Positions 1 to 5,343 of a stretch of DNA of 5,343 nucleotides are shown here, piece after piece. Position 1 is the first letter of the stretch. Each line of letters opens with the position of its first letter. The translations under genes were made by a program, and so were the position numbers. The notes below the pieces were generated by a model that was not told where the DNA came from, did not search any database, and saw nothing but the letters and a program-made list of their open reading frames with translations. This stretch comes from an uncultured Ruminococcus sp. (lineage in GTDB: Bacteria > Bacillota > Clostridia > Oscillospirales > Ruminococcaceae). The stretch covers positions 1-5,343 of the forward strand of contig CALESG010000133.1 of NCBI GenBank assembly GCA_937907215.1, given 5' to 3'.

Positions 1-798
1 ATCTGTGCCATCACCAATATAAGAATAATTTCCCGCTTTATTCACATAACCGTCTTTTGATGGATTAAGTGAAGGCTGATCCTTTGTAAATACAACTTCA
101 TTTGTATTTTTTCCGTCAACCTGTGCAGTATTACTAATGGTATCTTTAGTTGGATTATCAACAACTGTACCTGTAATAGTAATAGTTGCACTGCCGTTAG
201 CAGGAATACTATCAATAATACCGCTAACTTGATTGCCATTTTCATTTACAGTAATTGCAGCTGGTTCTACTGTTATGTTTGTCAGATTGCTGCCAATTGT
301 ATCTTCAAATGTTACATTTGAAGCGTCTGCCTTACCATTGTTACTAATATTAATGGTATAGGTAACAGTATCGCCGGCAGAAAATGTTTGCTTTTGATTG
401 CCATTTTCACCTGTTACATAACCAGATTTGCTTGCATTCAAATTTGATGTAGCTTTTTCTACTGTTATGTAAGCGTCAGAATAATTTGTATTATCATCTT
501 TATCCTGAACACGGTTGCATACGGAAGCAATATTGCCTGTGTAGTCAAGAACTGTTTCATCAAGAGAACATTCAACAGTAATGCTCTGAGATTCTCCCGG
601 CTTTACATCTTTAAATGTATAACTGCTGTCTCCATTTAAAGTTAAGCCAGCTGTCTTAGGAACATCTTCAACTGTAATATCACCCGGTGTATCGCCATAG
701 TTATTTACAGTGATTTTGTAGGTGACAGTCTGAGATGTTGAACCATCATATATGATAGAGCTGTTTCCATCAACACTCTTGTTGATAGAGAACTTGGG
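1..798 (-). repeat. Tandem DUF11-like domains within the surface protein (two complete, third cut)
   Basis: Three successive modules can be aligned by eye in the translated protein. Repeat 1 is about residues 354-468, repeat 2 about 469-594, and repeat 3 begins at 595 and is cut by the window edge. Each opens with a Lys in a similar setting (K360 in NKSVDG, K477 in SKSGYV, K601 in SKDGYV). The two complete repeats then have a (Q/D)TVTY(K/T)I strand, an E-D pair (397-398 and 518-519) and an Asn near the end (N448, N576). This K, acid, N arrangement is typical of DUF11 and of the fimbrial isopeptide D2 family. The repeats are diverged at DNA level, so they are old duplications and not recent slippage products. 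Confidence 0.72.
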
Positions 799-1857
799 AC
801 CCTGCGGTGCTTCGATATTAAGACTAACATCGTTGCCGCCTATGTCATATGAGAAATCATTTCCGTTAATCGGCTTGCCCTTAACAGAAAGGGAATTATT
901 AACAGTAGCATTCTTTCCGCTTTCTAAAGTAATAGTTTTATTATTTAAATTAAGCGGAAGAGTAAGGCTTGGAGCTGTCATTTCAGATGTAGTGTCTTTA
1001 CTGTACACCTTGAATGAAATATCAGCCTTTGAGCCATTTACGGTTACATTTACACTGTCATATTTGTAACCGCTGTTTTTGAGCATATTTTCTACAGAAG
1101 CTTCAATTGAACTCTTTGCACCGCTTGCAAAAGCAGCATCTGTAAGTTCAATTGTATCATTGTATTCAAGTCCTTCCAGCCACCACGCTCCGGTTTTTCT
1201 GGTCGGATTGCTGGGAGCTGCATTAAGAGTGTAGTTTACGGTTGTGCCATTTGCTACATCAGCAGCCTTTAACTGAGTTCTATCCTCAGCCTTCGATGCA
1301 CTCCAATGGATAGAGGAATTTGCCGTGATAGTATTGCTAAGACTTTTACCGGAACTAACCTGTACAAGCTTAACAGTATTTTTCGTATCATCTGGCGTTG
1401 TGCCGTTTGCAAATTTTGCTTGAAGACGAATAGCTTTTGTATCACCATTTCTAACACTAAATTCAATATAGCGTTTTCCGCCCTGATTATGCAATGTAAA
1501 ACCATTATACACCGCACCATCAACAAAACCGTTTCCAGCAAAGTTTGGAAGCAGTAAATTATTATCGGTGATTTCCACACGATATGTATTTTCAGCTCCC
1601 GGTCGCTGGTGAACGTTGTTACCAGCAATTGTGATCATCAGATAAAAAAGTGAACCAGAATCCACTTCACTGATGTTCTGAAACCGACTGTCTTTGAATG
1701 TTACACTGGCATTCGTTAAAACGTTCGGTCCGAACCATCCGCCGTTAGGCCACGCAGAGGCTTCCATTGTTGAAAATGGTATGCTCATAAGCATAAGCAC
1801 AGCAAGCAAAACACTAAGTGCCCTTTGACGCAAGGTTCTTTTCGCTTTCGCTTTCAT
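1..1857 (-). CDS. Secreted surface protein with tandem DUF11/isopeptide-type repeats (3' end outside window)
   Basis: Reading the complement from position 1857 gives 619 codons with no stop, so the gene is open at the left edge and its C-terminus is not visible. Residues 1-35 form a classical signal peptide: a Lys/Arg-rich start (MKAKAKRTLRQR), a hydrophobic core (ALSVLLAVLMLMSIPF) and an ASA cleavage site before W36. The protein should therefore be exported. Residues 36 to about 353 are Asn/Thr/Ser-rich and probably beta-structured, but I do not recognise a family. From about residue 354 there are DUF11-like modules with the signature (G)DTVTYTINISNNG (repeat 2, 493-508), an ED pair, and NTA near the end. 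I chose the start at 1857 because AAGGAGG lies 8 nt upstream and the signal peptide begins there. An in-frame ATG at 1917, directly after a TAA, has no ribosome site and would bury the signal peptide. The role is probably adhesion or cell-wall structure. The anchor (LPXTG, SLH or other) would be beyond the edge. Confidence 0.88.
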   Translation of the reverse strand, partial: MKAKAKRTLRQRALSVLLAVLMLMSIPFSTMEASAWPNGGWFGPNVLTNASVTFKDSRFQNISEVDSGSLFYLMITIAGNNVHQRPGAENTYRVEITDNNLLLPNFAGNGFVDGAVYNGFTLHNQGGKRYIEFSVRNGDTKAIRLQAKFANGTTPDDTKNTVKLVQVSSGKSLSNTITANSSIHWSASKAEDRTQLKAADVANGTTVNYTLNAAPSNPTRKTGAWWLEGLEYNDTIELTDAAFASGAKSSIEASVENMLKNSGYKYDSVNVTVNGSKADISFKVYSKDTTSEMTAPSLTLPLNLNNKTITLESGKNATVNNSLSVKGKPINGNDFSYDIGGNDVSLNIEAPQGPKFSINKSVDGNSSIIYDGSTSQTVTYKITVNNYGDTPGDITVEDVPKTAGLTLNGDSSYTFKDVKPGESQSITVECSLDETVLDYTGNIASVCNRVQDKDDNTNYSDAYITVEKATSNLNASKSGYVTGENGNQKQTFSAGDTVTYTINISNNGKADASNVTFEDTIGSNLTNITVEPAAITVNENGNQVSGIIDSIPANGSATITITGTVVDNPTKDTISNTAQVDGKNTNEVVFTKDQPSLNPSKDGYVNKAGNYSYIGDGTD

Positions 1858-1865
1858 AAAATATA

Positions 1866-1872
1866 CCTCCTT
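1866..1872 (-). promoter_or_regulatory. Ribosome binding site of the surface-protein gene
   Basis: AAGGAGG on the minus strand is a perfect match to the anti-Shine-Dalgarno sequence and ends 8 nt before the ATG at 1857. It decides the start in favour of 1857 over the in-frame ATG at 1917. It lies just downstream of the third leader hairpin and is not part of it. Confidence 0.9.
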
Positions 1873-1882
1873 CTTACTTTGT

Positions 1883-1970
1883 TCATGCGCGAAGCTAGCA
1901 TGAGAGTGACAAGTCATTTACAGACTTGTTATTCTGAGTCTATCCTGCGCAGAGCGCAAGAAGGCCCAGC
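1883..1970 (-). promoter_or_regulatory. Structured 5' leader with three consecutive hairpins
   Basis: Between the predicted transcription start and the ribosome site the minus-strand leader contains three hairpins in a row. Hairpin 1 (1943-1961) is TCTTGCGC / GCGCAGGA, 8 bp with one G-U pair and loop TCT. Hairpin 2 (1909-1929) is ACAAGTC / GACTTGT, 7 perfect bp with a 7-nt loop. Hairpin 3 (1883-1903) is TCATGC / GCATGA, 6 bp, with a possible GC/GC extension under a TTC loop. The stretch 1881-1970 is 50% G+C (45/90), against 24% (22/90) in the next 90 bp. No stem is followed by a T-run, so I do not call a terminator. I do not recognise a known riboswitch. It could be a cis-regulatory RNA, an mRNA stabiliser or a repeated genomic element. 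Confidence 0.55.
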
Positions 1971-1975
1971 ACATT

Positions 1976-2005
1976 ATTATACAAGACACTAGGCATTATG
2001 TTCAA
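1976..2005 (-). promoter_or_regulatory. Sigma-A-like promoter for the surface-protein gene
   Basis: On the minus strand TTGAAC (2000-2005) and TATAAT (1976-1981) are separated by 18 bp, close to the housekeeping consensus. Transcription would start near 1969-1970, at the edge of the GC-rich hairpin leader, giving a leader of about 112 nt. That agreement between predicted start and structured region supports the call. Confidence 0.65.
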
Positions 2006-2043
2006 TTACCAAACTGTAAATAAACACAAGCATTATTATGAAT

Positions 2044-2062
2044 CCTATTATAATGTAATAGG
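2044..2062. repeat. Perfect inverted repeat between the divergent promoters
   Basis: CCTATTA and TAATAGG form a perfect 7-bp inverted repeat around a 5-bp centre (TAATG). It sits about 38 bp from each of the two divergent -35 boxes, a natural place for an operator shared by both genes. The 10-mer ATAATGTAAT (2050-2059) recurs at 2262-2271, where it overlaps a second small palindrome, TTACAT-A-ATGTAA (2258-2270). Such AT-rich sequence can form by chance, so the operator role is only a suggestion. Confidence 0.35.
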
Positions 2063-2099
2063 TGTAATGCATATATAGGAATAATTTTTATAAAAAATC

Positions 2100-2128
2100 T
2101 TGATTTATATCTTATAATATGATATACT
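2100..2128 (+). promoter_or_regulatory. Extended -10 promoter for the DUF2079 gene
   Basis: TTGATT (2100-2105) and TATACT (2123-2128) are 17 bp apart, and TGA precedes the -10 box, giving an extended -10 (TGnTATACT). AT-rich sequence lies upstream, including TTTTTATAAAAA. Transcription should start near 2134-2135, so the mRNA leader would be about 265 nt. I see no convincing -35/-10 pair closer to the gene. TATAAT at 2331-2336 lacks a good -35. Confidence 0.6.
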
Positions 2129-2133
2129 TATTA

Positions 2134-2169
2134 AGTGCAGCATATTACTTTTTGTAAATGCGATGCACT
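2134..2169 (+). other. Hairpin at the predicted 5' end of the DUF2079 mRNA
   Basis: AGTGCA (2134-2139) pairs with TGCACT (2164-2169), GCAT (2140-2143) with ATGC (2158-2161), and TTAC (2145-2148) with GTAA (2154-2157). This leaves a TTTTT loop, a 2-nt bulge (GA) and a 1-nt bulge. The stem begins at the predicted transcription start, as 5' stabilising hairpins do. It is not followed directly by a U-run, so it is unlikely to be a terminator. Confidence 0.45.
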
Positions 2170-2398
2170 CTTACAATTTTTATTGAAATTATTTTTATTT
2201 AATGTCTTATGAGCAGAAAATGCACAAAACTGACAGGAGGGGATAAGAAAGGATATTTTACATAATGTAATTTAAAAAATAAAATTTTGCTCAAAAGTCT
2301 GCATATCCGTTTTATCAAGCTTTATACCAATATAATAAATACATAATCAATATCAATTGTAAGGATTTATTTTTTAGTAGAATAGGATGTGATAAAAA
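2170..2398 (+). other. AT-rich leader of the DUF2079 gene; no gene seen
   Basis: I find no credible coding region here. A strong ribosome-site-like AGGAGGGG (2235-2242) has no ATG, GTG or TTG at usable spacing. The next ATG (2265) is followed at once by TAA. The only short plus-strand frame starts at the ATG in TTATGAGC (about 18 codons) and has no ribosome site. Small palindromes are TTACATAATGTAA (2258-2270) and the AAAATTTT tract near 2282. The purine-rich AGGAGGGG remains unexplained. Confidence 0.5.
2384..2393 (+). promoter_or_regulatory. Extended ribosome binding site of the DUF2079 gene
   Basis: AGGATGTGAT matches the long anti-Shine-Dalgarno complement AGGAGGTGAT at 9 of 10 positions and ends 5 nt before the ATG at 2399. 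An in-frame TAA at 2393-2395 excludes any earlier start. Confidence 0.75.
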
Positions 2399-4522
2399 AT
2401 GAGCAATGAAAAAGAATTTCCATCCATAGAAAATCAGGAATCGGATAATATTGAGCCTGATTTTTCTGAAGATGTCAATGCTTCTGAAAATGTATTGGAA
2501 AATAATAAAAATGTATCAGAAGACATTGAATCAAAAGTTTCTTTAGAATCAGCTACGGATGAAAATGTTTCATCTGAACAGAATTCTGAACAAGACAAAG
2601 AAGAGAACGCTTCAATTGAATCTAGTACTCAATCCGATGATGATATTCCGGAAGAAATTAAAAGCTCAAAAGAAAAATTATCAGAATTTGCACACAACGT
2701 CAAAAACAAAATAATAAATATAAAATACCCAAATTGTATTATGCGTCTTGCTGGCGTGTATCTATTTGTAGTATCTTATTTTATGGTTTATCATCGGTCT
2801 TTCGTTGAAGATCATTCGTACAAAGCAATCTACAATTGGCAGGATTATCGTAATGCAATCTCTCTGCCGGTAGTGCTTATTATAACAATCGCAGGATTTA
2901 TAATAGCAACATTACTGAAGTCAGCGTTTCTCAAAAACACAAGAACGGATAGCTATTTTTGCATAGGCGGTCTTGTTGCATTTTCACTTATATCATTATG
3001 GAGATGCGATAATTTTTACTATGCTGTAGTATTCATTCTTATAACTGCTTTACTTGGTTATTTTGCATATAAATATGACAGAAACCATTCTAAAGTAAGA
3101 CTTCATGGAATAGCGGCAGCAATCTTCATTATCTTCTGCGTATTGATTTCTGGAGGATTTATTGCATTATTTACAATTTACAGATATAAATCATATGGTA
3201 CTTCATGTTTTGATGCTGGAATCTTCACTCAGATGTATCATTCGATGATAAATGATCTTTCATTGGTAACTACTTGTGAGCGTAATAAATTTTTATCTCA
3301 CTTTGCTGTTCACTGTTCGCCTATATACTATTTACTGCTTCCGTTTTATTATTTCTTCCCAAGCACACAAACTCTTCTGATTTCTCAAGCTGTTCTTGTA
3401 GCAATTGGTGTAATTCCTCTTGTGCTTATCTGTAAGAAAAATAATTTTACAAATTCAGTTATAGTATTTTTCAGCATGACATATTTGTTCTGTGCTGAAC
3501 TTATAGGTCCTTGTTTTTATGATTACCATGAAAATTCATTTTTGCCGCCACTGCTTATGTGGCTATTCTATGCGATTGAAAGCAAGAAAAAGATTTTACT
3601 ATATGTCTTTACTATTTTAGTTATGCTTGTAAAGGAAGATGCACCTATTTATATAGTATGTATAGGTGTATATCTATTATTTAGCAAAGACAAGCAGGGA
3701 ATTCGTAAGCATGGTGCAATTATGTCAGGTCTGGCAGCCGTTTATTTTGTAGTAGTTACTACACTTATGGGAATACATGGAGAAGGCGTTATGACGTCCA
3801 GAACCTATGGTAACTTTATGATCGACTATGATGCTGGTTTTGGTGAGGTAATCAAAACGGTTATTATGAATCCGGCATATTTCTTAAGCCAGCTTATAAC
3901 TGAAGATAATCTTGTATTCTTCCTTACTGTTATGATACCACTTGGAATGATGCCGTTTTTCACCAAAAAATTCTCACGCCTTATGTTAGTTGTTCCATTT
4001 ATTTTGATGAATCTTGCAAGTGGATATGCCTATGCAAGAGAGATTGGTTTCCAATATGTATTTGGTACATCAACTTGTCTGATATATGCTACAATTATAA
4101 ATACAGCTGATCTAAGATCTAAGAAACGTCAAGTAATATCGGCATATACAGCTATGGCATCACTTTATATGTCTACAGCATTTCTTTCTGGAAAAGTTTA
4201 TTTTTATGAACTTTACTCCAACAATCAGGAAAAATATCAAAAGCAGGATGAACTTTTAGAAAGCATTCCTGAAGATGCTTCACTTGCTTGCGATACATTT
4301 TATATACCGCAAGCTGCTAACAGAAAAGAAGTATATCTGCTGGATGATGCGAGTGCTCCAATTATTCCGGCTACTGATTTTGTTGTTATTCGCCTTGATG
4401 TTGAATATGAATTTAAAGAAAGCAAAGTAGCACAGCTTTTAAATGATGGCTACACATACTATAATGGGGATGAATCTATTATGGCAATTTATGTAAGTCC
4501 TGATTATGAATTTAAAAACTGA
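2399..4522 (+). CDS. DUF2079 family polytopic membrane protein, probable GT-C-like glycosyltransferase
   Basis: This complete 707-residue gene encodes a membrane protein I assign to DUF2079 from its motif order: FDAGIFTQ (271-278), SHFAVHCSP (300-308), a Pro-rich segment then SQAVLVAIGVIPLVL (329-343), FYDYHENSFLPPL (373-385) and VKEDAPIYI (411-419). DUF2079 proteins are thought to resemble GT-C enzymes, which use polyprenyl-phosphate sugars outside the membrane; the activity is inferred. Hydrophobic segments lie near 113-131, 154-174, 185-200, 206-224 and 236-260. Further ones run from about 307 to 459 and from 503 to 596. A soluble C-terminal domain follows (about 600-707). Five helices before the D272 motif would put that loop outside if the N-terminus is inside. 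Residues 1-90 are an acidic tail (28 Asp/Glu, 5 Lys/Arg, 18 Ser) not expected in the family. A GT2 gene follows 230 bp downstream on the same strand and probably supplies the donor. Confidence 0.85.
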   Translation: MSNEKEFPSIENQESDNIEPDFSEDVNASENVLENNKNVSEDIESKVSLESATDENVSSEQNSEQDKEENASIESSTQSDDDIPEEIKSSKEKLSEFAHNVKNKIINIKYPNCIMRLAGVYLFVVSYFMVYHRSFVEDHSYKAIYNWQDYRNAISLPVVLIITIAGFIIATLLKSAFLKNTRTDSYFCIGGLVAFSLISLWRCDNFYYAVVFILITALLGYFAYKYDRNHSKVRLHGIAAAIFIIFCVLISGGFIALFTIYRYKSYGTSCFDAGIFTQMYHSMINDLSLVTTCERNKFLSHFAVHCSPIYYLLLPFYYFFPSTQTLLISQAVLVAIGVIPLVLICKKNNFTNSVIVFFSMTYLFCAELIGPCFYDYHENSFLPPLLMWLFYAIESKKKILLYVFTILVMLVKEDAPIYIVCIGVYLLFSKDKQGIRKHGAIMSGLAAVYFVVVTTLMGIHGEGVMTSRTYGNFMIDYDAGFGEVIKTVIMNPAYFLSQLITEDNLVFFLTVMIPLGMMPFFTKKFSRLMLVVPFILMNLASGYAYAREIGFQYVFGTSTCLIYATIINTADLRSKKRQVISAYTAMASLYMSTAFLSGKVYFYELYSNNQEKYQKQDELLESIPEDASLACDTFYIPQAANRKEVYLLDDASAPIIPATDFVVIRLDVEYEFKESKVAQLLNDGYTYYNGDESIMAIYVSPDYEFKN

Positions 4523-4570
4523 TTACTGATCAAAGGATTTACTATAGATAACACCGCACAAAGACTGGGC

Positions 4571-4601
4571 GTCAGATGTGCAGTCAGATTTATTGTCAGA
4601 T
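4571..4601 (+). repeat. Three GTCAGAT heptamers at exact 12-bp spacing
   Basis: GTCAGAT occurs at 4571-4577, 4583-4589 and 4595-4601, each start 12 bp after the previous one, with unrelated 5-bp spacers (GTGCA, TTATT). Exact phasing with unlike spacers suggests selection on the heptamer as a binding or folding unit, or decay of an older 12-bp tandem repeat. A partial match, CAGAT, recurs near 4674. The array lies next to the left arm of the inverted repeat. Confidence 0.7.
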
Positions 4602-4625
4602 GAAACAAAAAATTCAGTGAATACT

Positions 4626-4654
4626 TTGGGCATTCAAAAGACTTTTGTTAAAAT
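4626..4654 (+). promoter_or_regulatory. Possible promoter for the GT2 gene inside the inverted-repeat element
   Basis: TTGGGC (4626-4631) and TAAAAT (4649-4654) are 17 bp apart, and TGT precedes the -10 box, giving an extended -10. Transcription would start near 4661, about 92 nt before the ATG at 4753, so the right arm would be in the leader but the left arm would not. The -35 match is modest and the GT2 gene could equally be read from the upstream promoter. Confidence 0.35.
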
Positions 4655-4752
4655 ATGACAAGAAATATGCAAACAGATGACGTATAGAGCCGTCAGGCAA
4701 GCTTTGTGCGGTGTTTCCTATATGAAAAAATTAAAAAGAAAGGTTTTAGATA

Positions 4753-5343
4753 ATGAACAAACAGGATAAAATTACTATTATTGTCCCATGTTATAATGAG
4801 GAAGAAACGATTCCTATTTTTATCGAAGAAATGAATAAGATATATGAAATGATGCATAAGAAGTATAACGTTCAGATGGAATATCTGTTTGTAGACGATG
4901 GTTCAAAAGATAATACTTTTGAAGTTATGCAGGAAGCTGCTGAAAAGCATTCTCATGTAAGTTATATATCTTTTTCACGAAACTTTGGTAAAGAGGCTGC
5001 AATGTTTGCCGGATTGGAAAATGCTGATGGTGACTATGTAGTTATTATTGACGTTGACTTACAAGATCCTCCGGAACTTGTTGAAGAGATGTATGTAACA
5101 TTAAAAACCGACAAAAAGTATGATTGTGTTGCATCAAGAAGAGTGGATCGTAAAGGTGAGTCGGCTATCCGTTCATTTTTTGCAGAAATGTTTTATAAAA
5201 TCATCCGAAAACTTTCAAAGGTAAATATAGTTTCAGGCGCACGTGATTTTCGTATGATGAAACGTCAAATGGTTGATTCCATTGTATCTTTAAGAGAATA
5301 TAATAGATTCTCAAAAGGAATTTTCCAGTGGGTTGGCTTTGAA
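4753..5343 (+). CDS. GT2 family glycosyltransferase, GtrB/DPM1-like (3' end outside window)
   Basis: The 197 visible codons encode a GT-A fold family 2 glycosyltransferase resembling bactoprenol-phosphate sugar transferases (GtrB, YkoT) and dolichol-phosphate mannose synthase. Visible motifs are IIVPCYNEEETIP (9-21), VDDGSKDNT (47-55, nucleotide binding), SRNFGKEAAMFAG (75-87), and DVDLQDPPE (100-108) with the metal-binding acidic residues. They are followed by SGARDFRMM (161-169) and NRFSKGIFQWVGFE (184-197), the acceptor-side region. In the family it transfers a sugar from UDP- or GDP-sugar to polyprenyl phosphate on the cytoplasmic face. Full-length members have about 300-340 residues and usually two C-terminal membrane helices, which would lie beyond the window edge. 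An in-frame TAG at 4747-4749 fixes the start, and AAAGG (4739-4743) is a modest ribosome site 9 nt upstream. Which sugar is used cannot be read from this part. Confidence 0.9.
   Translation, partial: MNKQDKITIIVPCYNEEETIPIFIEEMNKIYEMMHKKYNVQMEYLFVDDGSKDNTFEVMQEAAEKHSHVSYISFSRNFGKEAAMFAGLENADGDYVVIIDVDLQDPPELVEEMYVTLKTDKKYDCVASRRVDRKGESAIRSFFAEMFYKIIRKLSKVNIVSGARDFRMMKRQMVDSIVSLREYNRFSKGIFQWVGFE

Larger units (their letters stand above)
4543..4722. repeat. Intergenic element bounded by 21-bp imperfect inverted repeats (MITE-like or structured RNA)
   Basis: The left arm at 4543-4563 and the right arm at 4702-4722 are reverse complements at 19 of 21 positions. They include a perfect 14-bp core, AACACCGCACAAAG (4550-4563) and CTTTGTGCGGTGTT (4702-4715). 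The arms enclose 138 bp that hold three phased GTCAGAT heptamers, a hairpin TGAAT / ATTCA (near 4619-4636), the near-palindrome CAAAAGACTTTTG, and TGACG / CGTCA (about 4678-4695). The outermost bases are TA on both sides, as a Tc1/mariner or IS630-type target duplication would leave, but TA is palindromic and common. There is no coding capacity and no T-run after the right arm. It could be a miniature transposable element or a folded RNA between two co-transcribed genes. The repeat is certain; its nature is not. Confidence 0.7.

Noticed and set aside
752..1069. Plus-strand open frame of 105 codons, and another at 1306-1557 (83 codons)
   Set aside because: Both lie antisense to the long minus-strand surface-protein gene, have no convincing ribosome sites, and translate to sequences without family resemblance.
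1269..1628. Minus-strand open frame of 119 codons, and one at 42-245 (67 codons)
   Set aside because: They are out of frame with, and wholly inside, the surface-protein gene, whose own frame has a signal peptide, DUF11 motifs and no stop over 619 codons.
1855..1917. In-frame upstream ATG at 1917 as the start of the surface protein
   Set aside because: It lies in a hairpin loop, lacks a ribosome site and would add 20 polar residues before the signal peptide. The AAGGAGG site points to 1857.
2134..2200. Terminated small RNA from the plus-strand promoter
   Set aside because: The stem at 2134-2169 is not followed directly by a U-run, and the next pairing (AATTT / AAATT near 2175-2190) is AT-only and too weak for intrinsic termination.
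2209..2272. Short plus-strand frame of about 18 codons in the DUF2079 leader
   Set aside because: There is no ribosome site before its ATG, it is very short, and AGGAGGGG lies inside it rather than upstream.
4550..4715. Bidirectional rho-independent terminator or CRISPR-like array
   Set aside because: The arms are 138 bp apart with no T-run after them, and the only direct repeats are three 7-mers, far too short for CRISPR repeats.

Overview
The window looks like part of a low-GC Firmicutes chromosome, most likely a Clostridia member of the Ruminococcus/Oscillospiraceae type. The evidence is AT-rich intergenic DNA, strong AAGGAGG-type Shine-Dalgarno sequences, TATAAT/TATACT promoters, a Gram-positive signal peptide on a large repeat-built surface protein, and a DUF2079 membrane protein next to a polyprenyl-phosphate-type glycosyltransferase. 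No rRNA or diagnostic marker is present, so the taxon is an inference.

Layout. Positions 1-1857 (minus strand) hold the first 619 codons of a secreted surface protein that runs off the left edge. It has a signal peptide, about 320 residues of unrecognised beta-rich sequence, and then tandem DUF11/isopeptide-type beta-sandwich repeats. Positions 1858-2398 are a 541-bp divergent control region. On the minus strand it has a sigma-A-like promoter followed by a GC-rich leader that folds into three consecutive hairpins. On the plus strand it has an extended -10 promoter followed by a leader of about 265 nt that opens with a hairpin. A perfect inverted repeat lies between the two promoters. Positions 2399-4522 (plus) encode a 707-residue polytopic DUF2079 protein with an unusual acidic, serine-rich N-terminal tail. 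Positions 4523-4752 are an intergenic gap almost filled by an element bounded by a 21-bp imperfect inverted repeat, with three phased GTCAGAT heptamers inside. Positions 4753-5343 (plus) hold the first 197 codons of a GT2 glycosyltransferase of the GtrB/DPM1 type, cut off by the right edge.

How the genes may work together. GT2 enzymes of this type load a sugar onto undecaprenyl phosphate on the cytoplasmic side. After flipping, GT-C-type integral membrane enzymes, to which DUF2079 proteins are thought to be related, can use the lipid-linked sugar outside. The two plus-strand genes therefore plausibly form one envelope-glycosylation module. The divergent surface protein is a conceivable but unproven substrate, or simply a neighbour. 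The least explained parts are the inverted-repeat element at 4543-4722 and the three-hairpin leader at 1883-1970.
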